A stretch of DNA of 64,000 bases from Medicago truncatula (taxonomy: Eukaryota > Streptophyta > Magnoliopsida > Fabales > Fabaceae), in NCBI RefSeq assembly GCF_003473485.1, contig NC_053045.1, forward strand, positions 24,650,494-24,714,493, read 5' to 3'. Below are positions 1-11,569 of this stretch, piece by piece (position 1 is the stretch's first letter; the number at the start of each line of letters is the position of its first letter). The position numbers and the translations under genes are program-made. The notes below the pieces were generated by a model. It was not told the origin of the DNA and did no database searches. It saw nothing but the letters and a program-made list of their open reading frames with translations.

Positions 1-2638
1 TAAGGGTAACATGGTAATTTTGGTGAGAATTATTTTAATAATTAGTGAGAACCCTTATTTTACTAAGTTACTAGTGTAGTGATTAGTTTTTACCGTTAGT
101 GACCGTTGGTTACATTTTACCGTTATTAATTAAAATATCGTTTGGAGTGTAGTAATATTTTTTGGTTTGAATAGAAATGGGTTAAGCCCACTGTAAATTA
201 AGTTAAGTCCATTAGTGGAGATAACACTAGGGTTGTGTTAGAAGAATCAATTCATTCATTTCACAAAAATATTTCTAGAGAGAGGTAGAGAGAGAAAGAG
301 GTGAAGAGAAGAGCAAAAGGGTTTTGGAGAGAAGAGCTTTAGGAATCAAGTGGGTGACTTAGGAGCTGAATTGAAGCAAGAGTTTGGGTTAATCTTCTTC
401 TAAGGTAAGGGGGTTAGTTATTATCATAATCATGTACAATTTTTGCATTTTCTCATGTTGTATGAAAATGGGTTGATGAACAATTATTGCTAAATTCGTG
501 TTCTTGCTGTGATGTTATTTTCTTGTGCATGAATCGATGGTTATGGTATGTTTGTGGGTGAAATTACATGTTTCAAAGTATGTATAAATGTTAAGTTATG
601 AAATTATACTTCATTGATGAAATTTGATATGTTTTGATTGAAATGAGATGTAATTCATATTCCATTGATGTTGTTATTGTTAACTGATGCTGTTGTGAGT
701 GAATCATGACTTGGGTATACTTAATTATGGATTGATGATGAGAAATGAGATGTTGTTGTTGTTTTGAGAAAATGGGTCAATGATGATTTTTTTTAAAGTG
801 ATGTTTGATTCAAGTTTGTATATGGAATTGAGTGTCTTTTCATGTCTAGAAACGTTTAAACACACTTTGGGATCGAATTTAGGTATTGGGAAGTCAAAAA
901 TTGGGATTTTGGGGTAAAAATGGAATTTTTACGAAAACAGAACTTTTGCTTACTGTCCTAACTCGCCATGGCGAGTTGGAGGCGTGTTGGGGGCGAGTGG
1001 ACACTGTGTCAACTCGCAATGGCGAGTGATTCACTCGCGAGGCGATCTGGACAGTGACAGCACCCCCTGTTTCGCGTTCTTGCATCTTTTTCACCTATTT
1101 CTGTTTTGAATTGGACTTTGGTGTAAACATGAAATTTGTAGATAATTTTATTAGCTTTCTAATGGCTTTGGTTTGACGTCCAAATAATTTTTAGAACTTG
1201 AGATATGATCAAATTAATACACATGAGTCATGTGGATTTTTGTGAAAACTTATCATAAATGTTTTCTTTATAAACCGTGAAACTTTTCCAAACTTGGTAA
1301 TGGGTTAATGAGGTACTTAGAGTGAATAATTGAATATGCATGTATATGTTTGAAGTATGATATTTATCATGAGATATGTATGCTATCTTACTTAGAATGT
1401 AAGGAATGCTTGAATAGTGAAACTATATGTGATAGTTGATGTTTAATGGTTATATGTTGAATATGATATTTATCATGAGATGTTGTTTTTCCCTATTACT
1501 TGGAATATGAGAATTGTTTGGAATGGTGAAACTATATGATATAGTTGATGTTGAATGACATTGTTGATTATTGATAATCATGTTGATGGGTGATGGTGAA
1601 TACTATGATTTATTTGTGTATGGGCATGTTTTCTTGATAATGCAATGTTGTGGAGATAATCAATATAATTGGGTGTCGTCCTATATATTGAGATGACATT
1701 GTGAATTGTTGTCGCATTATTGAGTCCTTATACATGTCCATGCATCATAGTCGAGATGAAATGATGTTTTATTCATTATTGGGCTCCGGCCTAGCAGAGA
1801 TCTTTTAGGATCTAGTTTTAGGGCTTCGGCCTGGCAGAGATCTTTTGAGATCTGGATACGATGTTTTATTCGTTATAGGGCTTCGGCCTGGCAGAGATCT
1901 TCTGAGATCTGGATTTGAGTGACGACCTTTTTGGAGATTCGGTACCACATGCATTATGTGTCAATAAGTGCATATCATAGCATGAGTCCTATGTGAAATG
2001 GGTGATTGGTGATGAATTGAGATGAATGAATGTTGATAATGATTGCTCAATGATTGATGTTTGTGAATTAATGTTTATGATTGGATAATTACTCATGTGA
2101 TTGATATATGTTGATAGGAGCTATCAAGTTGTGATATAAGTATTTATGCATGACTATTATTATTCAAGTGCATGATATTATTTGATTTAATTGTTATCTG
2201 GATTATGATAATGTAATGCTTACCCCCAGTGGTTTTAACCGCCTACTTGCCTGTATGGGTGAGTAGACGTTGTGCAGGAGTAGTCTCGGTGAATCTTTGC
2301 TTGGGATATCGGGAGCTTCCTCCGATATCGGTGTCGTGTCGGCTCTGATCTAGGCTTGTCGTGTCAGTCTAGATTAGGTTGTTTATATTTTCCTTTGGAT
2401 TATTATTTTGTTGATGACTACCCGTATGTTTGGGTTTTGAGATTTATCTTTGGGATATGATTTATTTGCTCATGACATGTATATATTTGATCACTCTGAT
2501 TTATATTCCGCTGCGACTGTTGAGGTTTATATACATGTCTATCGTTTTTTTGAATTTTGAATATGACGTAATCTCTATTTCTTGAATAAATGTATTATTC
2601 GCATATTTAATTGCTTTAATAGAAATAAGAGCGTTACA
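1..2638 (+). mobile_element. LTR 'A' of a TGTAAC...GTTACA family (left end off-window)
   Basis: The first ~600 bases, the middle and the last ~120 bases align by eye with the reverse complement of the complete solo LTR at 46870-50155, so this is the same LTR family on the plus strand. About 110-130 bases of its 5' end lie outside the window. It ends in GCGTTACA at 2638. No primer-binding site or retroviral-type coding follows, so it is either a solo LTR or the remnant of a decayed element. Inside are a GC-rich palindrome cassette (960-1047), three copies of a GGGCTTCGGCCTGGCAGAGATCT-type unit (1781-1915), the landmark GGTACCACATGCAT (1941-1954) and a CCGATATCGG dyad near 2306-2335. Assignment to a Tekay/Del-type gypsy element is an inference from the terminal bases only. 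Confidence 0.75.
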
Positions 2639-2639
2639 G

Positions 2640-2765
2640 AAGTCTCTTGCAGTTGCGCATGAGCATAAGAAGTCTCTTGATTGTGTTCAAGAGCATAGGA
2701 AATCTCTTGTTGTGTGCTTGAGTAGTTTGAAGTCTCTTGCTAGTTTTAGTAGTAAACAGTTATAA
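2640..2765 (+). pseudogene. Coding-like 3' fragment with repeated KSL unit
   Basis: Directly after the LTR end there is one open frame of 41 codons ending in TAA. It contains four spaced copies of a K-S-L core (AAG/AAA TCT CTT) about 10-11 residues apart: KSLAVAHEHK, KSLDCVQEHR, KSLVVCLSSL, KSLASFSSKQL. The conserved spacing and shared frame suggest the C-terminal end of a coiled-coil-like or tandem-repeat protein whose upstream part was separated by the LTR insertion. I do not recognise the family. It could be a chance tandem repeat without coding history. Confidence 0.35.
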
Positions 2766-2865
2766 TCCGATATTACATTTTTAGTGAACTCTCATTGGAA
2801 GTGCAAGGGGGACATGACTACTTCCGGTTTGTGGAAGGAACATGTATAACTGCTTTGTGTATAAC

Positions 2866-2946
2866 TGATTTGTAATAATAATAATAATAATAATTCTTTC
2901 AAAAAAATATATAATAATATTAATAATAATAATAATAATAATAATA
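2866..2946. repeat. (AAT)n microsatellite
   Basis: Two runs of ATA/AAT trinucleotides separated by a short A-rich spacer. The following stretch to about 3390 is AT-rich and holds nothing I can identify. Confidence 0.8.
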
Positions 2947-3394
2947 AAATATTATTTTTTGTAAAAACAAAAACAAAAAGAGGTTTATTTTTTGCAGCTT
3001 CACGCTAACCATTTTTTTTATATATTTTTCTTACTCAACCTGATAAGAGTTAACTCATCATTTTTTTATAATTTTTTTATAATAAAATTTTAAAATATCT
3101 CGATAATAAAAAGCTATTTCAAATAGCTTTTCAAAAAAATCATTTTTGAAAGATGCATTTTTTTTTTAAAAGTATGTAATTTTCACATGGAAAATCTCTA
3201 GATGAATATTTAAGTTAGTAAATGTCAAAATCTATTTTTTAATTTATAATAAATGAGTTTGAAATAACTTTTTCTGCTTTTAAGTAAAAAAAATTCAGAA
3301 ATAAAACGTTTTTTTTTTTTTTTTGAGAAAAAACAATTTTTTTTATTTAAATCTCTAACAAACGAGCCTATAGTCCGTTTAAATTTATTTCATA

Positions 3395-3500
3395 TGAAGT
3401 GTTAACTCAATGGTAAGAGTTTAGCCTTGTAAATTTAAGGTGTTGAATTCGAAAGCCTTCGACAACGGTTGTAACTGACCATTAGTTCCAATTATTTATT
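3395..3500 (+). mobile_element. Decayed tRNA-derived SINE-like sequence
   Basis: An A-box-like stretch (AACTCAATGGTAAGAG, ~3404-3419) is followed after ~35 bases by a B-box-like stretch (GTTGAATTCGAAAGCC). This is the pol III internal promoter layout of tRNA-derived SINEs. No clear target duplication. Confidence 0.4.
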
Positions 3501-3647
3501 AGCGGAAACAATTGTAAAATTTGTTGGGATAAACTATCTTATGTAATTTTTAAATTAGTTTAAGCTTATTTTCGCAAACTCTTAAAGATAATTTACTAAA
3601 ATAACTTATATTTTATATGAAATGAATTCAGTTGTATTTTATCTTTT

Positions 3648-3792
3648 TTTTTTTTTTTTTTTGGTAGATAGACGAAATGGCAAAGCCATTATAAACTCAC
3701 ACACACAAGTGGAGGTACCGGGGTTCGAACCCCGGTCATGACATCCGCCCTAACAATTTCGGCATTTTGCCAGTTGAGCTAGGACTTCTGGA
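3648..3792 (-). mobile_element. tRNA-derived SINE with 15-bp target-site duplication
   Basis: Read on the minus strand it has a 5' head with an A box (TAGCTCAACTGGC), a B box embedded in a GGGGTTCGAACCCC dyad, and a 3' run of A (T on the plus strand at 3648-3659). The 15-bp direct repeat TGTATTTTATCTTTT flanks it at 3633-3647 and 3793-3807. The layout is that of a plant SINE; the Au-like group is a guess. Confidence 0.8.
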
Positions 3793-3990
3793 TGTATTTT
3801 ATCTTTTATTACATAAACAATCTACGATATTTACTTATGCTTCTTTTTTTTCTAAATGGAAAATATTAGGTTTTTCTTCTTCACCCAAGAATGACCTCAT
3901 TATCTCTTTTCCAATAAATTTTTTTGTTTATTATCATAAAATTAAATGCAAATTACATTCATTTTTTCCATAACCAATGAAAAACAAATG

Positions 3991-5371
3991 AGAATTCCTG
4001 TTTACACATTGCATAAGGCTGTGCCACACGACTACTTTACGAAAATGCCCTTCGGCAGTTAACTGCCGAAGTTTTAGTAAACCGGCGGCAGTTAACTGTC
4101 AAGGAAAACCTCGGTAATTAGCTGCCAAGGAAAACTTCTGCAGTAAACTACCGAGGAATACTACTGAAAACTTCGGCAGTTAACTGCCGAGGAAACCTCA
4201 AACCTGTTTTTTTTTTTTAACAAAAACCATAAATTTTTATTAATAATATTTATTGATTTTGAATGTTTCAATCATTATTTTGGTACGTTTCAAACAATTG
4301 CAGTATTATATTTATGTGTATATATCTTAATAAGAATAGCATTTAAATCAATGTAAAAATTAAGCATTTGAATATTGTTTTGCACATTACTTAAATAAAA
4401 ATAATAATAATAAATCGTTAAAATAATTGTCCATTAATTACCGATGACAAACATTTTTATTTTTTGTTGTTGCATTTTTCATGTTAATTAAAGTAATAAT
4501 ATCTGAAATATTAGTATAGTGTAATAATAGGTTAGTCAAACCTACGAATAATGATAGACATCAATGAAATTAATTACTAATAATGACAAATATAATTATT
4601 CTATCATTAGAAACGTTTTTGTTGCATTTTTTTATTGAATCATCATTTTAGGTCCATTAACTACCGATTGCAGATATTATTCATCTCTCATATTTCTTCA
4701 TTTATGGCAACAAAATCATATGAATGAAATCATAAAAATAATTATGTTTTGCAAATTACTTAAATAAAAAAAAAAACATTTCAAAAAACATTATAAATAA
4801 AAAGAGCATTTAAGTCCTCAAAAAATATTTCAATAAGTGTAAAAATTAAGCATTTGAATATTGTTTTGCAAATTACTTAAATAAAAAAAAATCTTTGTGC
4901 ACAATTATTTTAATGTAGAAAATGTAACAACATATTATACCTTAAAAAAAATCGTTGTGCACAATTATTTTAACGATTTTTTATTATTATTTTTATTTAA
5001 GTAATGTGCAAAACAATATTCGAATGCTTAATTTTTACATTGATTTAAATGCTATTCTTATTAAGATATATACGCATAAATATAATACTGCAATTGTTTG
5101 AAACGTACCAAAATAATGATTGAAACATTCAAAATCAATAAATATTATTAATGACAATTTATGGTTTTTTTTTTTAAAAAAGAAAAAACAGGTTTCCTCG
5201 GCAGTTAACTGCCGAAGTTTTCAGTAGTATTCCTCAGTAGTTTACTGCAGAAGTTTTCCTCGGTAGTTAACTGCCGCCGGTTTACTAAAACTTCGGCAGT
5301 TAACTGCCGAAGGGCATTTTCGTAAAGTACTCGTGTGGCACAACCTTATGTAATGTGTAAACAGCAATTCT
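3991..5371. mobile_element. Fold-back element with ~430-bp terminal inverted repeats and palindrome clusters
   Basis: The left arm (3991 to ~4435) and right arm (~4957 to 5371) are near-identical inverted copies, starting AGAATTCCTGTTTACACATT and, on the other strand, AGAATTGCTGTTTACACATT. Each arm carries a run of GC-rich perfect or near-perfect palindromes with the core CGGCAGTTAACTGCCG (4044-4195; 5195-5312). The centre (~4440-4950) is AT-rich, holds further short duplications (e.g. GTGCACAATTATTTTAA at ~4898 and ~4957) and no coding. I could not settle a target duplication. A Mutator-like or Foldback non-autonomous element is likely. Confidence 0.75.
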
Positions 5372-6832
5372 AAAAAAAAAATTACATCTTCCTATAAAAC
5401 TTTTTTCAAAGAAAACACAAAAAACTATACTCCAAATTCTTATATTTTAGTTTTCTTAATAAGTGTAATTTTTTTTTTTTTTTTGCTTATAATTTGGGAC
5501 GGAGGGAGTAACTCATGTGTATAGAGGAAATATTGTGCAGAAAAACTGTTAGCTATTGGTCTAACTGATAGTGAATGGTGGGATCAAATCCCCACTCAGA
5601 TTAGGAGTGATTTTGTTAGAAATAGGATGTGATTGCCCTATTTCAGATTTTGTTGATCTCCTTGAGAGTTTAGGTTCATGTCCCCCCTCTTTTGTTTGTT
5701 TCTTCTCTTTTTCATAATATATTTTGGGGCTTGCTTCTCTTGCAAGGTTCCCTTGTTTAAAAAAATATATAAATTACAAGATACATGAAAAAGAAAATTT
5801 ATAATATTTAATAAATCAATATAAAAATGATGATAAAGTGGATTATGAATAGATATTTTCGTGAGAGAGATGTATTAAACGCAAAAATTGAGAGGGGAGC
5901 TCATATAATTACATTACCACAAGTTGAGTTATTGGTTTTAAACAAAGAATAGAAATCAAACCAAAAAAAATTGTCACAAACTTATAACTAAACTCACAAA
6001 TGTAATACTAGAATAGAAAATAAGAAAATTTAATTGATATCTCGATTTTGAACCAATGATAGGACAATCAATGTACTTTGAAATCTTATAAATATGTCGG
6101 TAGATTCAATTTGAAAAATCTAGCTATTCCAATTTAATTTAAGACATTCTAAGAGTACCCAATATTTATAAAGGAATCTTATAAAAATAGTAATATTCCT
6201 GATTTCATAAAATGTATTTTAATACCTACACACTTTTTGTCATCAGGAAAACATAAATAAATTGTTAATATGTTCATTCGATTTATTCAAATATATAAAC
6301 GAAAAGAAGGCTAGTCAATGCACTCAAATTTGGTACAAAAGTTATAATTTTTTTTATTCTTTTCCTCGGTTCATGTTAGCAAACAAAATCGGGCGCGGTA
6401 ATCCTTCTGCACCCTGTATAAATTCAGGTTTCTGTGAGTTGTACTCCAAAACCATTAGATGTACTTAATGGTTTCCAGCACCCTGCATAAGGATTTCCAA
6501 CACCTATAAAATTATGTCAAAACCATTTTGTTGTGGAAATGGTTTCTGTGAGTTGTACTCCAAAACCATTTATGGATTTATGCAGGATGCATAAAGATTT
6601 CCTTATGCACCATAACCGCACTCAACAAAATCATCCAAAGCAACCATTGAAGAAATAGGATTATAAATATTGAAGAAATACATAATATCTTTTATTGTAA
6701 ATTCACTTTCCAAATAAAATCAATATTTAAAAATTAATTTCATACAGAGTAAAGAAATATAACAATAAAAGAAGACATTATGACAAGAAATCCCCTTGTA
6801 TATATTTATTTATATTACAAAAGAGTATCCTT

Positions 6833-6871
<39 letters not shown>

Positions 6872-6937
6872 CTCATCAGACTGTGAATTAATATAAATCT
6901 GGATAGAATGGAGCACCCTTAATGAAGCATGACCAAA
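5372..6937. other. AT-rich intergenic stretch with minor repeats
   Basis: No gene seen. A Stowaway-like MITE end (GGGACGGAGGGAGTA) is at 5497-5511. A block of about 110 bp is duplicated in tandem at 6425-6605 (both copies contain CTGTGAGTTGTACTCC). A run of about 32 A lies at 6838-6869. The last ~150 bases are probably the 3' flank of the minus-strand gene that ends at 6938. Confidence 0.5.
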
Positions 6938-8473
6938 CTATTGATAATCTAGCCTCTCAGAACTTGTAGTAGAATGAAAAAGGCTTGAAGAAGGTGGAGA
7001 TGGAGGATCCGGAACTAAATGTGATAATAAAGGGTATTCAGGCGATGATGGTGAAGAAAATAGGCTTGGTGATAGTAGAGGCCTATAAGGTGACTGGGGG
7101 GATAGGAAATTCATGTTGTTTTTCGGTGAAGGCAACATAAATTCAAAATTTGGTGATGGGGGGTCATTTGTTTGTGAGGAAGAAAAACCAATCACAGGTT
7201 GGTTACTATCGTTCATAGGCAAAGTTGGATTGGTAGCATTCAGAGTCACCGAAGAATTAGACACATTTGTTTGTGAGGAAGAAAAACCAATCACAGGTTG
7301 GTTACTGCCGTTCATAGGCAAAGTTGGATTGGTAGCATTCAGAGTCACTGAAGAATTAGACACATTTGTTTGTGTTGAAGGAAAACCATTGACGACTTGG
7401 TTACTACCATTCGAAGGATAATAATATTCCTGAGATTGGATTATTGGCTGATATTGCGCATTTATATTGTTGAATACTTGTGGTTGAGGAGGGCAAACTT
7501 GAAATTGGTTACCTCTTGAATAATCAAATTTCATTGTAGGGTCTTGAGAGTTTCTCATGAAAGCAGACATTGGAAACTCGACAAGATTATTTTGTATATT
7601 GTAAACAGTAGGAGGACAATTAATAGATTGCACATGATTCCCTAGAATTGTATTGTATGGAGCTTGTGAGTGAGGTATTGCTGTCGAAACCATGACCGGA
7701 ATTGGTGGCCTTACAATGGACAATGGTGGAGGCCGCATATTTTGCAACCTTGTAACCTCTTCTTGAGATTTTCGTGTGTAAGGAAAACCATTCACAAGTT
7801 GGTTATTGTTGTTAACATTGAAATTTTGATTGGTACCATTAAAAGACGTTGAAGGATTAGCCATATTTGTTTGTATTGAAGGAAAACCATTCAGAAGTTG
7901 GTTATTAGCATTTGTTTGTGAGGAATGGAAACAATTCACAATTTGGTTACTACCATTAATTGGATAATAATGTTCATGGGATTTAATTATTGGCTGATAT
8001 TGAACATTTATGTTGTTGAAGACTTGTGATTGATGAGGATAAGGTTGAAACTGATTACCTCCTGAATTACCAATGTTCGATGGGAGTATGTCTTGAGAGT
8101 TTCTCATCGAAGAAGATATTGGAAACTTAACAAGATTACTATGCGAATTGTCAACAAGAAGGTTACCGGTGATAGGCTGCACAAGATGTGCTGGAAGTGC
8201 ATTGTATAGCGCTTGTGAAGGAGGTCTTGGAGCCGAAACCTGAACCGGAACTGATGGCCTTAATACATTTGATTTATTTCCCGTCTTATGCTGAATAAAC
8301 CTCTTGAATTCATCTCCGCCAAGTTCATAATAATCTGAATGAGGATACATATGTCTACCATTCGTTATAATATTGTTGCCAACATCAATTGTTTGTTGAA
8401 AAGAAATCTTTCTTTTGTTCTTCCCTGTTTGTTTTGCTCCCAAACTCTCAATATGCTTTTGTGAGTTTTCCAT
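6938..8473 (-). CDS. Unrecognised Asn/Gln/Pro/Ser-rich protein with internal duplication
   Basis: Single-exon open frame of 511 residues. I place the start at ATG 8473 (MENSQKHIESLG); the frame is open a few codons further but without an ATG. The N-terminal ~60 residues are basic and more complex (GKNKRKISFQQTIDVGNN ... DEFKRFIQHKTGNKS). The rest is low-complexity and rich in N, Q, S and P. A module of ~170 residues is present twice: it begins RPSVPVQV/RPPIPVMV, has MRNSQD, GNQFQ and QVFNNIN(V/A)QYQPII, and ends in (Y/H)YYP..GSNQ. Near the C terminus a 33-residue unit (99 bp, ~7170-7360) is duplicated almost perfectly. A TATA-like element lies 140-150 bp upstream. No family is recognised. It may be lineage-specific or a fast-evolving regulatory protein. 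An open frame this long in AT-rich DNA argues for coding, but expression is unproven. Confidence 0.6.
   Translation of the reverse strand: MENSQKHIESLGAKQTGKNKRKISFQQTIDVGNNIITNGRHMYPHSDYYELGGDEFKRFIQHKTGNKSNVLRPSVPVQVSAPRPPSQALYNALPAHLVQPITGNLLVDNSHSNLVKFPISSSMRNSQDILPSNIGNSGGNQFQPYPHQSQVFNNINVQYQPIIKSHEHYYPINGSNQIVNCFHSSQTNANNQLLNGFPSIQTNMANPSTSFNGTNQNFNVNNNNQLVNGFPYTRKSQEEVTRLQNMRPPPLSIVRPPIPVMVSTAIPHSQAPYNTILGNHVQSINCPPTVYNIQNNLVEFPMSAFMRNSQDPTMKFDYSRGNQFQVCPPQPQVFNNINAQYQPIIQSQEYYYPSNGSNQVVNGFPSTQTNVSNSSVTLNATNPTLPMNGSNQPVIGFSSSQTNVSNSSVTLNATNPTLPMNDSNQPVIGFSSSQTNDPPSPNFEFMLPSPKNNMNFLSPQSPYRPLLSPSLFSSPSSPEYPLLSHLVPDPPSPPSSSLFHSTTSSERLDYQ
7168..7372 (-). repeat. Tandem 99-bp coding repeat
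   Basis: Two nearly identical 99-bp copies in frame inside the Asn-rich gene, followed by a diverged partial copy. Each encodes a 33-residue unit containing SNSSVTLNATNPTLPM. Very few substitutions separate the two copies, so the duplication is recent. Confidence 0.85.
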
Positions 8474-8617
8474 CTTTTGCAACTTAAGAAGTTACACAAT
8501 CAAAACCTCCACTTTACAATTAATAGTAGCACCCAAAAATACAAAACATCACTAATTTGAAGGATGTGACAAAAAACTGAGAAAAGTGAGATGAGTGAAC
8601 AAGTATAACACCTTATG

Positions 8618-8630
8618 ACATTTTATAGGA
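8618..8630 (-). promoter_or_regulatory. Probable TATA box of the Asn-rich gene
   Basis: On the minus strand CCTATAAAATG lies about 145-150 bp upstream of the ATG at 8473, a normal distance for a plant core promoter. Confidence 0.45.
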
Positions 8631-8748
8631 TTTTTTTGAAGGGTAGTTTAGGCAAAACAACTTCGATTTAACTAACGTTTTCACGTGTAAAATGTGAACA
8701 TTTATTGTAAATGAAAAAGATGTTGACCAACAATATTATTTTATTATA

Positions 8749-9036
8749 GGATTAATTAATTGGTCTTTACCCTTGTAATATAGATCATTTCTAGTTTTCC
8801 CATGTAAAATTTTTATTTTGATTCATCCCTCTGTAAGATATTTTTGTTTTGATTTACCCCCCTAATAGAGCAAACAAAAACCAATTTGTTTTTTATGCAA
8901 GAAATTTTCGTTTTTGTTTAACCTATTATGGGGGTAAATCAAAACAAAAATATTTTACAGGGGGTAAATAAAAAAAAAATTACAGATGGAAAAACCAGAA
9001 ATGACCTATATTACAGGGGTAAAAATCTATTAACCC
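8749..9036. mobile_element. Mutator-like MITE, 9-bp TSD
   Basis: Ends GGATTAATTAATTGGTC and, on the other strand, GGGTTAATAGATTTTTACC. The long internal inverted repeat contains GGGGTAAATCAAAACAAAAA. It is flanked by the 9-bp direct repeat TTTATTATA (8740-8748, 9037-9045). It sits ~270 bp upstream of the Asn-rich gene and belongs to the same family as 20211-20474. Confidence 0.8.
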
Positions 9037-9261
9037 TTTATTATAATATGGTTGGAAAATAGTTTGTCTATTTAAAATATTAGGTTGAAATAAAATATGA
9101 GTTTGATTATATGGTTGACAAATATTTATGTTTTAGTTTGCCTCTAGATTTTTGCTTCAAGTGTGGCTCCTCTGGTGGCTGGTGTTGGTGTTCAACTTGA
9201 CTGTTTTTGATTCATTGTATCATTTGTGTCCTCCCTGTTAGAGCTTAGTAAACAAATATTT

Positions 9262-9655
9262 AATGTGGTTTGTTCAAAGTTCAAGGTTTAATCTTTCTTT
9301 ATGAGAACATTATTACTATATATATATATGACTAAATCATGACTAATATAATAAGTAAATTATTAAATTTGTCAAAAAAATGTATTTAAAATGTGGTTTG
9401 TTCAAAGTTCAAGGTTAATCTTTCTTTATGAGAACATTATTATTATTACTAAATATATATATATATATTTTTTACCAAATCATGACTAATATAAGTAAAT
9501 TATTAAATTTTTCAAAAAATGTATTTAAAATGTGATTTGTTCAAAGTTCAAGGTTAATCTTTCTTTATGAGAACATTATTACTAAATATATATTTTTTGA
9601 CTAAATCATGACTAATATAAGTAAATTATTAAATTTTTAAAAAAATGTATCTAAT
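9262..9655. repeat. Three tandem copies of a ~130-bp AT-rich unit
   Basis: Each copy starts TGTGGTTTGTTCAAAGTTCAAGG (third: TGTGATTTG...) and contains TTTATGAGAACATTATTA, an (AT)n stretch, CATGACTAATATAA and AAATTATTAAATTT. Copies start near 9262, 9391 and 9531. Confidence 0.8.
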
Positions 9656-9829
9656 GATAAATATATTGCATACTTTTATTGTATTTCATTATTTTGTTTG
9701 TTTTTTATAAAAAAAATTCTAAATCAAAAATTTGATTATGTTCTTTTTATAATTATTAAGTTCTCTTTTTTTTTTTTGCAGTAAACTCTTCCATTAAATT
9801 ATAGATAGTGAGTATTTGACCAAGGTAAC

Positions 9830-10687
9830 AAGGGTATTTTGGTATGTTAGGCACATTCTGGAGGTTTTTAGAAGCGGCCAAGGCGGTTTGCGACCGGTTT
9901 AGGCACGCTATGGGCCTGGCAGCCTTTCTGCAGGGCGCTGATGCCTTTTCGGAGGGTTTGGAGCCCTTATGGAGGTCTTTTAGTCTTTTAGGAATATATT
10001 AATGGTCCACAGCCCCCCAAGCACGAGTCTTGGGTCAAGGCGAAGTGATTTGAACTGTTTTTGATTTTCATATTTCATATTTTTTTTTTAACGTTAACAT
10101 TTACCGCTAGGTGTCACCTCCCTAGGGTGTCTTTGATTTGTTTAATAGCCCCCAGAGCTAGATGTATGATATGTATTTGGAAAGTCCTCCCTAAGGTGGT
10201 CTTAACTTGTCTAAATAGTCTTTAGGAGTGTGGGTATGATTCATTTTTGAGTTATTTCCTCCTAACCCCCCAGCACGAGTCTCCGAAAAGAGGCGAAGTG
10301 GTTTATAGTGAGGTTGAGGCGAGGTGTTCTATTTGCAGGGCGAGGTGACGAAACATTTTTAGGCGAGTTTTTTGAAGTTCTTCAATAGATTGAACGACTC
10401 AGATTCCTTGAATTTTCGATGGTCGTGACGTGTCTGTATCGTGGCGTCCGTTTCCACGTGTCTCGACTCACTTGTGAGGACGACACGTTTTTCAAGGCAG
10501 CTTTTACTCCCCTTCCCTATAAAAAGCGCTTTTTTCCTCATTTCTCTGGCTTCAGTTCCGGTTTTTCTTTTTTTATATCTTTGGTGAATTCTTTCTCTCC
10601 TTTGGCGCTTTTCGTTTTTATGGCTTGCCTTTATTGATTATCATGTTTGATGGCGGATTTAAGATAACTTTGTAAACGCACCAGCGA
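9830..10687 (+). other. LTR-like promoter region with internal duplication
   Basis: Non-coding, GC-richer than its surroundings. A segment with CCCCCAGCACGAGTCT ... GGCGAAGTG occurs twice, near 10009-10050 and 10265-10300. A TATA box (CCCTATAAAAAGCGC, ~10515-10530) lies downstream of ACGTGTC-type motifs (10426-10490). A cytosine/thymine-rich leader follows. The arrangement suggests the promoter part of a long LTR from another retrotransposon, into which solo LTR B later inserted. I cannot place its ends. Confidence 0.35.
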
Positions 10688-11509
10688 TGTAACACCCCGT
10701 TATCCCAAACAATTAAATAATAAATACTACATCAGAGTTTAACACCAAACGGGCATGTCACACTACTTTTCAAAATTTCTTAAATAGAATATAAAATCTA
10801 TCTAATAAACAACAATTTTATTAGTTTCACCAAAACCTTGCAGCGGAATATTTTCATTAAAAACAACAACAACAAATGTTTAATTCTCCACTAAACAATC
10901 CTGACATAAAAGCCTCATCAAATAATTCAACAACCAAATAAAGGGCTACATTAGCATGTTCCAAAAATTGATACATAGGAATGAAAATAAACAAGTAAAT
11001 CCCATCACGTACGTATCAGAGCCCAAGACACTTGAGCCACCACCTACTACTCAGGATCACCTGCAAGTTACCCATAGGAAGGGCAACATTTTCAAGCAGA
11101 AGGGGTGAGATTCACAACAATAATAATAGATATAAAATTCATCAATTGAATCTAACACCCTAACATGGTAATAATTAATCAATATATAAATATATCATAA
11201 TTAACAACATCAACAATAATGGTAATTACAACCAACAACAACGACTCATGCAACTACTCGACAACACCGCTAAGAATGTGACAATACGACAATGCATGTG
11301 GTACCAATTTACAGGGCAGAAGCCCTCACCGAATATTGAATGGTTAAAGCATTCATCAGGGCATAAGCCCTCACCGCTTTGAACAACAAGGTGTTCCAGG
11401 ACATGAGTCCTCCCGCTTTGAACGAAAAGGCGTTCCAGGGCATGAGCCCTCCCGCTTTTATGTTTATGCAATGGACCCCACTTGTGTATATCTACATACA
11501 ACTTAACAA

Positions 11510-11569
<60 letters not shown>

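Noticed and set aside
4044..4195. Palindrome array as a possible miRNA precursor
   Set aside because: Multiple short palindromes inside a transposon arm, with the partner arm 1 kb away; no single miRNA-like hairpin with a conserved mature sequence.
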